Shown piece after piece: positions 1 through 11,234 of a stretch of DNA of 64,000 bases (its first letter is position 1; every line of letters begins with the position of its first letter). The DNA comes from Tolypeutes matacus (taxonomy: Eukaryota > Chordata > Mammalia > Cingulata > Chlamyphoridae). The position numbers and the translations under genes were made by a program. The stretch covers positions 28,482,632-28,546,631 of the forward strand of contig JAKSZT010054304.1 in NCBI GenBank assembly GCA_026826555.1. Reading direction: 5' to 3'. The notes beneath the pieces are model-generated. The model did no database searches and was not told where the DNA came from. It saw only the letters and a list, made by a program, of their open reading frames with translations.

Positions 1-834
1 CAGTGGGGAATACATGTAATAAGTACACAGCAGATCCAGGTAAAAATGTATCAAATTATATGTTTATTATAAAGAAACATTCTGTAGCAAATATCTACTG
101 AAACAAAATGCAAATATGCAGTATTTAGAAAAGAAGAGGGGAAATTATCTATACCATGGTTTACAAACATATGGTTACAGAGGAAAGAAATTCCAAAAGG
201 TGTCCTTTGGGGCAAAAAACAAAAAGAAAAACAAATAAAAGCAAAAAACAAAAAACTGTGAGTTTCTTTGGTCATATTAGTTAGTAAATTGTGCATACTT
301 CAGTTAAAGCTACACTTCCTCAACATATTAGAACACAAAGATATTTCTTTCTCCTCAAAACAACTAAACATCCTCCTTTAGCATGAGGTATGAAGAACAC
401 ATCTTGGAAAAACATGTAAATAAATACATTTTAAAGATAAGTGACCATAAAACCTAAAGAAAATCATTTCTAAAAATTATTTTTTATAATAGGTATCATG
501 AGTAATGCTAGTACTGCTAGTAATGCTAACTACTAGTACATACTGGAGTATAATGTTGAAATAAATGTTGAAAATAAAACTGTACATATAATCTATAAAG
601 TGACTTTCAAATGAGCACTTGCTTTATTTTCCCAATCTTTCAAAAATAAAGGTGACAAAAATCTAAATTTCTTTTATTTCTAAACGTTTATTTTTGGTGG
701 TGGGGGTGCAGAATTTTTAGACTTAGTATTTTTTATTTGAAGAATGTATACATTGCTTCAAAACTGTTTTACCTCCTACAACATATCAAGACCGCACTTC
801 CAGATAGGTGCCTAGAGAACTATCTTATGTTTCA
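1..834. other. AT-rich intergenic DNA, nothing recognised
   Basis: No open reading frame with a recognisable protein, no RNA gene and no repeat that I can name. The only reading frames are short, random-looking and stop-bounded. Base composition is AT-rich, like the rest of the non-repeat DNA in the window. Confidence 0.6.
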
Positions 835-1333
835 ATTAACAGGCTTTATTTATTTTTATAACAGTTTTAGATTCATAGAAATATTGAGCAGAGAATACAT
901 TATATCAACCTCCTCACACACACGCATATACACACATGCAGTTTTCCTTAATATTAACATCTAATGCTAGTATGGCGTATTTGTTAAATTAATAAACCAA
1001 TATGGATAAATTGTTTTTAACTAAAATCCATACTGTCTTCAGATTTCCTTGGCTTTTTAATCTAATTTACTTTTTCTGTTCCAAGATTCCATCCAGGAAA
1101 CCACATTACAATTATTTGCCATATCCCCTTAAGCTCCACTGGGCTGTTGCATTTTTTAGACTCCTTTTTAAAATGACCTTGACAATTTTGTGGAGTGCTG
1201 GTCAAATATATTATAGATTGGCCCTCTATTAAATTTTTTGGGGTGTTTTTATTATGGTTAGTGTGGTTATGGGTTTTAGAGAGGAAGATCACAAGCATAA
1301 AATGTCATTTTAATCATATCATATGAAGGGTAC
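835..1333. mobile_element. Ancient L1M-type untranslated segment, left part
   Basis: The run from about the ACAGTTTTAGATTCATAG motif through CATCCAGGAAACCACATTAC, the CTTGACAATTTTG motif and ATCATATGAAGGGTAC follows a widely dispersed mammalian repeat that I associate with old L1 (L1M) untranslated regions. Orientation and subfamily cannot be settled by eye. The same repeat resumes at 3648 after a MaLR provirus, so the two parts are one element split by a later insertion. Confidence 0.6.
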
Positions 1334-1788
1334 TGTTTTAGTTTCCTGGGCTGCTCAAGAAAATGCCATGACTGGGTGAGGTTAAACAATGGAAATTTAT
1401 TTGTTCATGATTTTAAGGCTAACGGAAAATCCAAGTCAAGGAATCAAGGCAAAGCTTTCTCCCCAGTGATCTTTTCTGTTAGTGATTCTTGGCTCCTCTG
1501 TCACATGGCAAAGTACATGGCAGCATCTCTTGGTCTCTCATTTCTTTTCTGTATTCCATCAATGCCCATCTTCTTGTTTCTTGTGGCTTTCTCTCTGCCT
1601 ATCTGATTTCACTCTGCTTATAAAGGATTCCATTAACAGGATTAAGACCCATCCTGACTGAGGTGAGCCATAACTTAACTGAAACAACTTTATCAAAAGG
1701 TCCTACTGACAATGAGTTCACACCCACAGAAATAGATTATATTTAAGAACATGTTTTTGTGGGATGCTTAAAGCTTCAAACCACTGCA
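1334..1788 (-). repeat. MaLR 3' LTR (minus orientation)
   Basis: The plus strand starts TGTTTTAGTTTCCTGGGCTG and ends CCACTGCA. It reads as the reverse complement of MLT1-type LTRs: the A-rich polyadenylation end (TTTATTTG on the plus strand) lies near the left edge. It shares long blocks with 3186-3647, for example CTCTGTCACATGGCA, AACAGGATTAAGA/AATAGGATTAAGA and ATCAAAAGGTCCTACT. Confidence 0.75.
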
Positions 1789-3185
1789 TTCCACCTTCTG
1801 GAACCAAAAAGCCATTTGCTTTCCATATACAAAATACCTTCATTCCGTCACAATAACAAAAAAGTCTTAAGTCATTTCATAAATAATGTTTAGTACAAAG
1901 GTTCATCAAATCAGTTATAGGTGTGATCTGTCCTGGGGCACAATTCCCCTCTATCTGTGAATCTGTGAAATCTAGAGGGCAAGTTACCGGCTTCCAATAT
2001 ACAATGGAGGGACAGACATAGAATAAACATTTCCATTCCCATAGGGATAAATTGGAAGGAAAACAGAGGTCACAGGTCCCAAACAATTCTGAAAACCTGA
2101 AGGACAAACTTCATTAGATATCAAGGTCTGAGAGTCATGTGTGAATAGATGTTTATTTTCCAGGGCCTGATGATGCAGCAGCCCCATCCCTGCTCAGTGT
2201 TTGCACTGTGGCCACATTCTCCCTGAACACTGGAATGAAAGTTCCATTCTCTCATAGGACTTGGGTGGCTGCCAGACTCTCCACAATCCCAGGTTCACAG
2301 GCACCACCTTCTCTGAGCAATGGGGTGGCAGCACTATTCCTGAAAGGGACAGAAGGCTTGCCTTCTCCAAGCATGGGACAGACTCACCCTGACCATACAC
2401 ATGGGTGGACCCAGTCTCTTGGCCTAAGAAGATGTCTTCAATCTAGATATCAGCTTCCACGGTTCTGTTCATGAAATTATTTATCCTTCAATTGTTCCTT
2501 TTCTGTCCCTTTTAGTCTAGGTTGGCAGGGGTTCCATTCAAACAAATTATGCAGAAAACTTGCTAGTTTTGCATGTAGTTCACAGGGATGCAAACTATCA
2601 GACAAAAGAACTTTCTACAGAACTTCTTTGATAACTGCATTTCCAATCCTGACATCCACTGAAAGGGCTGACAGGCTCTATGTTAAACTCTCACTTGAAG
2701 CACCACTCTCTGGGGACTAATTTTCCAGGAAATCAGAATTTTCCAAACCATCAATTTCTGGTTTCTTCGGGCCCAGGATTTCTGTTCTCAGGTTATTCAT
2801 TTCCTCTCACATTTTATTATAACCTCCATGGAGAAGCCAGGCTGCACTTTCTACACTTAGCATGGAAATATGAGCTACATATCCAAGTTCATCTCTATCA
2901 AGTTTTACCTTCATCTGACACCAGAACTCAATTTCACCAAGTTCTCTGCCACTTAGAAACAAGAAGTGGCATTTCTCCAGTTTCCAATAACACACTTCCA
3001 TCTAAGGCCTCAGTCAGTACATTTAGCATCCATATTTCTACCAACACTCTCTTCAGAGCAATCTAGGATTTTTCTATTAAGCTCCTCACAATGTTTTCAG
3101 TGTCTACCCATAACCCTATTACAGATCCATTTCCACATGTTTTGAGTATTTGCAATAACAGCAAACCACTCTCAGTACCAAAATC
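1789..3185 (-). repeat. MaLR internal region
   Basis: About 1.4 kb between the two LTRs. On the minus strand it begins with the GGTACTGAGAGTGG block and continues through motifs such as GTTGGTAGAAATATGGATGC and TATTGGAAACTGGAG that I recognise from THE1/MST/MLT1 internal sequences. No gag, pol or env frame is visible, as expected of this non-autonomous family. Confidence 0.75.
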
Positions 3186-3647
3186 TGCTTTAGTGTCCTA
3201 GGCTGTTCAAGCAAATACCATGAAATAGGTTGTGTTAAACAATGGGAATTTATTTGCTTACAATTTTAAGGCTAAGGCAAAGTCCAAGTCAAGCCATCAA
3301 TTTGGTGAGGTTTTCTCCCCAAAAATTAATGCCTGCTGGTGATCCCTGATTCCTCTGTCACATGGCAGACACATGACAGTATCTCCTGGTCTCTTTCTTA
3401 TCTTCTAGATTCTGTTAATATCCAGCCTCTTGCTTCCTGTGACTTTCTCTCTGTCCAATTTCACTTGCCTATAAAGGGTCCCAGTAATAGGATTAAGATT
3501 CATCCTGATTGAGGTGGGCCACAACTCCTTAACTGAGCTAACCTCATCAAAAGGTCCTACTTACAATGAGTTCACACACACAGGAATGGATTAGATTTAA
3601 AAATAATGTTTTTTTGGGGGGGTACATATAGCTCCAAACCACCACAG
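3186..3647 (-). repeat. MaLR 5' LTR (minus orientation)
   Basis: The plus strand starts TGCTTTAGTGTCCTAGGCTG and ends CCACCACA. It is the partner of 1334-1788 with many scattered differences, so the provirus is old. The right flank GGTGC gives the second copy of the target duplication. Confidence 0.75.
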
Positions 3648-3870
3648 GTGCATACCGTAAACAGGATGGATGACTGTGTATGTTGATCTTGACAACTTGG
3701 CAAATGTAGTGTCTGTTAGATTTCTCCATGGTAAAATTATTTTTTTCTCCCCTTTTCTATCCTCTTTGGAATGAAGTTACCATGAACAGCCCATACTTAA
3801 AGAGTTGGGTGTTATAAGACCCAATTTGTAAAAGGATATTCTAGCGATATGGCAGCAAATTTTCTACTGT
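3648..3870. mobile_element. Ancient L1M-type untranslated segment, right part
   Basis: It continues the repeat broken at 1333: ACAGGATGGATGACTGTG, GATCTTGACAACTTGGC, TTAGATTTCTCCATGG and CCCATACTTAAAGAGT follow in the expected order. This supports a single old repeat into which the MaLR inserted. Confidence 0.6.
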
Positions 3871-4390
3871 ATATATTTTTAATTTATATGATCATCATAT
3901 AGCATTATGGTTTTCAATGCAACTTAGATTTTCTCCTCTGCTTTCAAACGTCTGAAAATAACTGAATATATAAATTAGAAAAGCATTGGGCTCTAAATTA
4001 CAGAATACTGAAATAATGGCTTAAAACCTGAGTGGATTTATTGTTTAATTAACAAAGAATCTGAGGTAAATGATTCTGGTTAAATCATCAGCTCTCTGAT
4101 GTTAACAGAGTGAGAAATTAAAAATTACACACATAAAAAGTTGACACTTGGACTAAACACTAACAGCTGGCAGCCAGCAGCTGGTAGTGAACAGCTAGTA
4201 AACAGAGTCTTTGGATAATATCAGCAAAGATAGGCAAAGACTTTCTGCAGTCAAAATAATTAAGCCTCACCTCTTCTGAATAACATGGGTGACTATTGCT
4301 TTTCACCCTAGCCATTCTCCATTCTTCCACCTCCTAAATAAAAGTAGTTACTTAATAATCAGATTGGTCTACCTGATATACCCAATCAAA
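3871..4390. other. AT-rich intergenic DNA
   Basis: No gene or named repeat recognised. A short internally repetitive patch (CAGCTGGCAGCCAGCAGCTGG, about 4167-4190) is the only local structure. Confidence 0.5.
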
Positions 4391-4402
4391 AACAAACACT
4401 CA

Positions 4403-4536
4403 AGAGCTAATATGGTTCAGGCAGTTGGACACCCACCTCTAACATGGGAGGTTCCAGATTTGGTTCCTGGTGCCTCCTAAAGAAGACAAACAACAGCAAA
4501 CAGACAATGAGCAGACAGTGAGCAAAAACAAAACAA
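4403..4536 (+). mobile_element. tRNA-derived SINE (DAS-like)
   Basis: Degenerate tRNA head (ATGGTTCAGGCAGTTGGACA, then B-box-like GATTTGGTTCCTGG), the CTCCTAAAGAAGACAAACA linker and an ACAATGAGCAGACAGTGAGC body ending in (AAAAC)n. Flanked by AACAAACACTCA (4391-4402) and AACAAGCACTCA (4537-4548), a 12-bp target duplication with one mismatch. Non-coding, mobilised by L1. Confidence 0.85.
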
Positions 4537-4689
4537 AACAAGCACTCACTTCCTTAAACTCTAAAACTATCCTGCACAAACCCAAATTGCATCGTAAGCT
4601 TCTCATGCTAACACACCAGGGTTTCCTATGTACATTTTCCCTGTTACTTTATTTGACTACAGATATGCTACAGGTGGAATTTAGCTAAT

Positions 4690-5588
4690 GAGTTTTAAGA
4701 AACCGTCAGATCTCTTTCTGTCTATAGATTTAATGCAATTCTAATAAAAAACACTAGCAGTACGTTTTTAAACATAGGCAAGTTGATCCAAAAAATGTAT
4801 TTAGAAAGGCAGAGGAATTATAAAAGCTAAAACAATTTTGAAAAAAAAAATGAAGTTGGAGAAATTGAGCTATACAATTTTAAGTTTTATCACTAAAGTT
4901 ACAGTAATCAATATGGCATGGTATTTGTGAGTGGATAAGCTCATTGATGAATGGAATAAGGTAGAGTATCCTGAATTAGATTTACAAACATTTGATCACT
5001 TGATTTTTTTTTTTTTTTTGATAAAGGAGCCAAAGCAATTCAATCAAGAAATGATAGTTTTTTTAAAAAATTGTGTTGGAACAATTGGAGTTTCATATTC
5101 AAGAAAATGACTCTTGATCTAAACCTTACATGAAATACAAAAATTAATAAAATTGATTTTTGAACAAAATGTAAAACTTTAAAAATAAAATATAGATGAA
5201 AATTGTTGTTACTTCAGGTCACATACAATTCCTAGAAATGAGACTAAAACTATGATTCATAAAAGACAAAAAAAGGTAAATTGGACTTCATTTAAAGTAT
5301 AAACATTTGCCCTACAAAGGACCATTAAAAGAAGGAAACAACAAACTACAGATTAGGTGACAATATTTGGAAACAGTATATCAGAAAAAAGACTCGTGTC
5401 TAGTGTGTGTGCGTGTGTGTGTGTGTGTGTGTATGTCAAAACTCAACATTAAAAAAACAAACAGTCGAATTTTGAAGTGGTGCAAAACACTCAATCAACA
5501 ATTCTATCAAAGAAGATATAAGGATAACAAATAAGCACAAGTATATCTGTTGAACATCACTGACTATTAGGGAAATATAAATTAAACC
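4690..5588 (+). mobile_element. Old L1M ORF2 3' fragment, left part
   Basis: The order of fragments matches the 3' third of ORF2: a GATTTAATGCAATTCTAAT block, AATTGAGCTATACAATTTTAA, CAGTAATCAATATGGCATGG, and near the end GAACATCACTGACTATTAGGGAA. The last is the segment encoding the ORF2p C-terminal region. It is full of stops and frameshifts. A (TG)n microsatellite sits inside it near 5402-5434. It breaks at 5588 and resumes at 5981. Confidence 0.75.
5402..5434 (+). repeat. (TG)n microsatellite
   Basis: Alternating TG with a few interruptions (GCGTG, GTATG) over about 33 bases. Confidence 0.9.
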
Positions 5589-5980
5589 CACATGAGGGGA
5601 GGGAAAGGTAAGAGTAATTGTAACATGGCACATTTTGGGGACATTGGAATTGTTCTGCATGACATTGCAATGACAAATATAGACTATTATACATTTTGTC
5701 AAAATTTTAAATTGTGCAGTGCAAAGTGTAAACCATAGTGTAAACTATAGACATGGTTATTAGCAATGCTTCATTATGTGTTCATCAATTGTAGCAAATG
5801 TACCACACTAATGAAAGATGTTGTTAATGGGGAAAAGTGTGGGATGGGGAGAGGGTAGGGTATATGGGAATCCCCTATATTTTCAATGTAACTTTTATAC
5901 AATCTAAAGCTTCTTCCAAAAAAATAATAATAAAAGAAAAAAGAGAAAAAATAATCTAGAAGAAAAAAAAAACACACGAG
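5589..5980 (+). mobile_element. 5'-truncated young L1, 3' UTR only
   Basis: It carries the lineage L1 terminal 3' UTR: ATGACATTGCAATGACA, AAAGTGTAAACCATAGTGTAAAC, GTAGCAAATGTACCACACTAATGAAAG, GTATATGGGAATCCCCTATAT and an A-rich tail. It sits inside an older L1. The flanks CACATGAG (5589-5596) and CACACGAG (5973-5980) form an 8-bp near-perfect target duplication. Confidence 0.8.
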
Positions 5981-6620
5981 ACACAACCACTTACATATAA
6001 TGGCTAAATAGAAAACAGAAACAATATAAAAAACTGGTAAATGTTTAGCGACTAAAAATCTCATACATTATTGGGAAAAATTAAAATATTATAGCCAGCC
6101 AGGAAAACAATGAGGCAGTTTCCTATAAAGTTAAACATATAGTTACCATATGAATAGCAATCCCACTTTTGGTTATCTACTCTATGGAAATGAAAGCATA
6201 TGTTCAAATATGAATGTTCATAGAAGCCATATTCATAACCACCCAAACTAGAAACAACCCAAATGTCTTTCAACAGGTAAATGGAAAAATACACTGTGGT
6301 ATATACATATAATGGAATACTATTAAGTAAAACAAACAAACAAAATTAATAGACTTGTAATATTCACAACAACTTGGATGAATCTAAAAGGCATTATGCT
6401 TATAGAAATTAGTCAGTGTCAAAGTCTACATCCTGTATGATTGACAACAGGTCATTGGTCACCATGTGTTGACTATGGAAGAGTATATGACTATAAAAGG
6501 ATAGGATGAGGTAATTATTTGTAGTGACAAAATTATTTATCATGTTTGTGGTCATGATTACCTAAAGATCTACACATATGTAAAAACCCATTGAACTTGA
6601 TATGGAAATTAAAAAACAGA
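5981..6620 (+). mobile_element. Old L1M ORF2 end and 3' UTR, right part
   Basis: It continues the element broken at 5588: ATAATGGCTAAAT, TTTCCTATAAAGTTAAACAT, GGAAATGAAAGCATATGTTC, CAACAGGTAAATGG, GTATATACATATAATGGAATAC, ACTTGGATGAATCTAAAAGG and finally CCCATTGAACTTG. This is the classic L1M ORF2 C-terminus and 3' UTR order. Confidence 0.8.
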
Positions 6621-6639
6621 AAATTGAAAAAATAACACA

Positions 6640-7920
6640 AGACAAAAAATCTCCAAATGGCTGAAAGTAAAATTTCTGCAGTAATTTAGAGTATAGAAAG
6701 ACCATCAGTCCTGAAGGTAAAATCCTGAAGAATCATATCCAGGAACAGGAGTGACAGAAATTAATCTGAGCCCTACCAAACCAGCAAATTGAAAATGAAA
6801 CAGATCTTTCTTGATTGTTTTGATGGAACAAAAGCCATATTCTGCTAGTATCTTCAGCTTCTACAGTTCTTTTACAAATGATTATGGCATAAAATCATGC
6901 AGTCTTGAAGAGCTATACTATTAATATCCAGGAATCATGCAAATGAGTAGAACTCTTTCCTTAATAACGAGGGGTAAAAAAGCAGAAAAATTGAATCAGA
7001 ACTTTAAATTATTCCCATATTGAAGTTAGCAGAGACTTGCAAAAAACTACAATTAATGTATAGAAGATGTAGAGGAAATCTGGACCAATACCTGAAGGAC
7101 CAAGAAAACCAAATTTCAGAAAATTAAAATCTATATAACTAATCAAATAAGCATTTCCTAAATTAAAATCATAATTTGTGAAACTAATAATGACTCTATT
7201 ATCTAGCATATTTGATGTAGTATGGGATAGAATTAGTGTAATAGAAGACAGGTCAATTAAAAAAAAAAGTTCCCAAGGTAAAGTAAAGGGAGGAAAAGAA
7301 TTTTTAAAAATAAAGCATGAAACGTGTGAAATGAGATCAGAAGGACTAATTTATGAATAACTCCAGTTGCAGAGGAGAAGGAGACAGAATGAGAGAGAAG
7401 AAATATTTGAATAGAAAATGTCTAGGAATTTTCTAAAACTGATGAAAGATATAAACCCAAATATTCAAAAAGTACGATGAACACCAAATGTAATCAACAC
7501 AAAGAAAATCACAACTAGATATTTTAAATTTAAACTTCAGAGAAATGAAAACAAAGAAAATAACTTAAAACAGCAAAGGGACAGTACTTTTAAAGTGGCA
7601 TCAAGGAGCTTGAGATTGACTTCTCAACTGAAATAATGGAGAACAAAGGCAATTGAGTGGCCTCTTAATAATGCTGAAAGAATGTATACATAATACATTT
7701 TTTGCAGACACACATATTAGAAACTTTAAAAATAAATGATCTAAGCTTTAATGTCATGAAACCAGGAAAAGTAGAATGAACAAAATCAAAGTAATGCAAA
7801 GAAATAACAAAGATAATAGGAAAAATCAATATACTAGAAAATAAATAAAAAAGAGAAAACAAAGAAAGCAAAAAGTTTGTTCTTTGAAAATATTAGTAGA
7901 GTTGATAAATCCAACAATGT
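6640..7920 (+). mobile_element. Old L1/HAL1-like fragment lacking the endonuclease region
   Basis: A degenerate ORF1-like region (GGAATTTTCTAAAACTGATG, AAACCCAAATATTCAAAAAG, then a segment matching the ORF1 C-terminal part up to about 7670) is followed within about 100 bp by an ORF2 linker segment (GAAAGCAAAAAGTTTGTTC TTTGAAAATATT). The latter normally lies between the endonuclease and reverse transcriptase domains, so most of the endonuclease-coding DNA is absent. Heavily mutated; subfamily uncertain. Confidence 0.55.
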
Positions 7921-8159
7921 GGATTTATATAACAAACTAAAATATGTTTCCAACTCACATACTGGTTCAATTCCAGTGTTTCTATTTGGTCAAGGGCCTT
8001 CTTCCATGCAAATATTCAGAGATGCAAGCTCTTACCATTTTATTTACCAAAGGCTGCAGAAATGTAATTGGAAGGGGAAGAAAGAGCTAACAGTTTCTGG
8101 TATAGAAGAAACAAGCATATTGTATGGCTTAAAATTTTTCAAGTGTTGTCTTGAATTCT
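7921..8159. other. Unassigned DNA before the ERV
   Basis: No recognised gene or repeat. It may hold the edge of the ERV LTR that is clear from about 8160. Confidence 0.4.
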
Positions 8160-8640
8160 GAACTTCACAGGGCCACAAAGTACTAACTGTGAGTTCCTCT
8201 GCTCTGTCAGATATGCCTCACCCACTGGGAAATGCTCCCTACTTGGCTTGTTCCCCTATCAGCTAGACAAGATACATTCTTCTGGTTATCAAACTAATGG
8301 GTTTTACTTCTCTGCTAACCTGTAATATCATTCAAACAAACCAATCACATCCTCCCACAGGAAGCAAAGATCACCCCATCTTGTTCTTACTGCAAAGCTC
8401 ACCTTCAAGAACTGCTGCTGATTCAGTCTTCTCCCAAGTGCAACCCCATGTGGCCCTACATGGCATGGGGTGCCTCCTTTCCCACTGCAACCACAGAGAG
8501 TATATTTGATTAATAATCCACTATTAATCTCATCTTTCCAATGTGGGGTATCCTGTGTTGAGCCATTTGGCACTATTAAGGGTTAGGGGACTCTAAGTCA
8601 CGAATGGTGTGAAAAGGAGATAGACAAAACAATTGAGGTT
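8160..8640 (+). repeat. ERV 5' LTR (approximate borders)
   Basis: Shares an extended, collinear similarity with 12287-12700: ACTGGGAAATGCTCCCTACTTGGC against AACAGGAAATGCTCCCCACTTGGC in shorter blocks, the TTCAAACAAACCAATCACATCC/TTCAAACAAGTCAATCATATCC stretch, CATGGCATGGGGTG/CATAGCATGTGGT, and GGAGATAGACAAAACA/GAGATAAACAAAGCA near the right end. The exact TG and CA borders and target duplication were not found. Confidence 0.65.
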
Positions 8641-9387
8641 ATAAACAGGATAGCCTAGCTATGACTGAGCACACTTGGAGAGCTTTAACTAGCTACTTCT
8701 TTGCTAATTAACTAGTCTGGCAGGGTGCCTGACTGGGATAGAATTATTAATTCCTGGTTGGCTTGCATTTTGGCTTCTATCCTCGTCTGTTGTTCTTCTC
8801 AGATTCTGCCATCTTGTCCCACCCCAAAGTGTTCTCATCCCAAGGCGAGAACTACTGTTAACTAATTCTAATGTGAGGAGCTATCCAATATGGCCTATGT
8901 CCAGCAGGTGGTCTCTGCTACCCACTCGGAGACAGGGGAACCATCAACAAACATGTACAGAGAACTGGGGGAAACTGAACCATGGCAATGAAAGGGTGTC
9001 TTAACTTGTCGGTGCTTGGTGCTTGAGTCTTACTTATTCAGGGATAGAGCTAGGGTGTCTCCATAAAGATGTCACTGTACTGCATATAGTCTAGTAGCTG
9101 GAGATTGATCGCTTAGGGGGATCGTTCAGACCAAATTTCAGGAAGGTGTCAACACACCCAACTGGCCCAGGGTTGATCTCCTAATGGATTGGAGAAAGGG
9201 AGAATCCCACTAACAAAGGAAGTATAAAGAATAGCTTGATGGTTGCCTCATATGTGCTATTGTTCAAGAAAGAGGAGCAAACTGGCTCATCTCCTGTGCT
9301 AGTAATTCCCTTGATCATGTAACATGATTTACTGAGCCCCAGGATAAGGAGGTCAATATCAATGGCCCTGATACCAATGAAGGTGGA
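8641..9387 (+). repeat. ERV leader/internal region
   Basis: DNA between the first LTR and the purine repeat. It is not AT-rich like the flanks, but no retroviral protein can be read. Part of it may belong to the LTR U5 side or to gag. Assigned to the ERV only by position. Confidence 0.35.
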
Positions 9388-9567
9388 TAAAAAAAGGAAA
9401 AAGAAAGGGAAGGGAAGGGAAGGGAAGGGAAGGGAAGGGAAGGGAAGGGAATGGAAGGGAAGGGAAGGGAAGGGAAGTGAAGGGAAGGGAAGGGAAGGGA
9501 AGGGAAGGGAAGGGAAGGGAAGGGAAGTGAAGGGAAGGGAAGGGAAGAGAAGGGAAGGGAAGGAAAA
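9388..9567 (+). repeat. (GGGAA)n polypurine tract
   Basis: About 180 bases of nearly pure purine, a tandem GGGAA array with a few GGGAAT and GGGAAGT variants. Every frame is open, so it produces apparent K/R/E/G-rich and S/L/P/F-rich proteins on the two strands that are not real. Confidence 0.97.
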
Positions 9568-11148
9568 TTGACTGAAATTCCTGGAAGAAAAAAATTGCCA
9601 ACTATGAGACAAATTGTGCAGTGACTCCCTTTATCCCCATATGCATCCAGAAAGTGTGTGTTATGAGTAATGGGGGAGGGGGAAGACAGATATTATCCCA
9701 CTAGAAACTCAAAACAGATATAATTTTTAAAATGTTGGGAAAGCCTATGCACTGGGAGGCATTGGGGCCATAGCAGAGGATGGTTTCCTTGTTTTGTGGG
9801 CCTGACCTCTTTCACTGAGCTACTCTGATACTTATGGATGTATTGCAATAAAAAAGTTAAACCTTAGAGTTATAGGAAAGAACATCTGTGGTGACCCTGT
9901 GGAATACAAATATATTCATTCAAACCTGACTTCAACCGAGGGTCCTTGAAGCACACAACTATTGACATTGGGGTGGGGAAGGGTCCTTAACCGTAATAAT
10001 ACTGATTTGTGGCTATCTGAAGAGAAATTTATAAATATGAGCAGGATAAAACAACCTACGGACTTTCTTTGATGTATATCCAGGGGAAAAGGAATGAAAA
10101 AAGAAACTTGGACAAATAAACAAGCAAACAAAAATATTTAAATAGAAACAAAAGTATGCAATTTGACCCAATTGTAATATCAAAATTATTAATTTAACTT
10201 ACAAAGCAAAAGGGTAAAAAAGTTGCTGATTAGCTTCTGCACCCCTAAAATATAAGCTCTGAGCTAATTTTAACATCTGCCAAAATGCACTGGTTGTCAA
10301 ACCATTTTGGTCTTAATCAATACTAGAGTTTGCCTTACAGTTATAACTGAAGATTGAACTAAATTTAAACATAGTACCCCTATAATCTTAGAAGGGCAAT
10401 TGAATATAAACTAGAGAATAAGTGCTATGTCTCTCCTTTACTATTGTTTTGACTAAATTTCCCACGATCAAGGCACCCAGTGTCCTAAAATGTCACATAG
10501 TGGGCCTGTACACTCTGCCCTAATGAGTAATAAATTAAAGTTAAATTAAGTCTTTGGTACTTAAAGATTTGCTTGACAAACTGGGACTCCATGGGTTCCC
10601 TGTTAAAATAGCACAGTTGAATATAAATTAAAACATGGCCTTTAAGGATTAAAACTTATGACATTGTTAGTAAAGGCATGATTGCCCCCACAGCTTCTCC
10701 AATTGACAACCCAATTTGCCTGCTTTTAAGCTGGAAAGAATGAATGATACCCCACAGTGTATTAATACATTAATGCTGTGGTCCCATTCACTAAAGCCCC
10801 CATCCTCATACCTAATACCAGATATTATTGAAATTACTGATTTCACCCAATAAGCGAATGGAAAACGTGGACCTTCTGACAGATTCCACTCATAGGAGGT
10901 GGAGACCTCCCCTGTCCTCAGTCCCTTACCAGATACTATATAGTGCTAGAGGAGGTCACCCCTTTTCCAGTTCCCTTGGCTGCCTGAGGTGCCACCTGGG
11001 ATTAAGTGAGTAGAAAACAGAGTTCATAGCCCTTACAGACAGCATCAGCACCATCAGTGGTAATGGAACTCAGCGGATTGTGCTGTTTTCCATCTCTTAA
11101 CAAGGACATCACTGATAAAGGTCTCAAGGGTCAGCACAATTAGCCTTA
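9568..11148 (+). repeat. ERV internal region, no readable domain
   Basis: About 1.6 kb with frequent stops in all frames. It shows long stretches reminiscent of pol (for example ACTAAAGCCCCCATCCTC and GACAGATTCCACTCATAGG) but no motif I can defend. Assigned by its place between the LTRs and ahead of the RNase H remnant. Confidence 0.4.
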
Positions 11149-11234
11149 CTTCAGGCAGTCATCCTAGCACTGGATTCCCTGGCCAACAAATAGCCCTTTC
11201 TGCACAGTTTTACAGACTCTTGGGCCATGTTTAA
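11149..11234 (+). pseudogene. ERV pol RNase H remnant
   Basis: One frame reads as a retroviral RNase H piece: a Q-A-V-x-L-A-L helix followed about 14 residues later by F-T-D-S-W-A, where the Asp-Ser pair matches the third catalytic region of the family. A stop lies between them. Downstream the frame continues for a few residues and hits more stops. RNase H would degrade the RNA strand during reverse transcription; this copy cannot be functional. Confidence 0.55.

Larger units (their letters stand above)
1329..3652 (-). mobile_element. Complete MaLR (MLT1/MST-like) provirus, minus strand
   Basis: Two related sequences of about 460 bp (1334-1788 and 3186-3647) flank about 1.4 kb. Each LTR starts TG and ends CA on the plus strand. 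The 5 bases outside are GGTAC (1329-1333) and GGTGC (3648-3652), a target duplication with one mismatch. Read on the minus strand, the internal region opens with TTTTGGTACTGAGAGTGG, the usual MaLR internal start. MaLR internal regions are non-coding and near 1.5 kb, which fits. The element moved with help from ERVL-type proteins supplied in trans (family knowledge). Open frames here, such as the 128-residue one at 2680-3066, lie antisense to this and are not genes. Confidence 0.8.

Noticed and set aside
2680..3066. 128-residue plus-strand frame
   Set aside because: Antisense to the internal region of a minus-strand MaLR, which is non-coding.
9181..9612. Proteins with repeated FPSLP or EGKGR units on both strands
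   Set aside because: Products of the (GGGAA)n array, which is open in every frame. Not coding.
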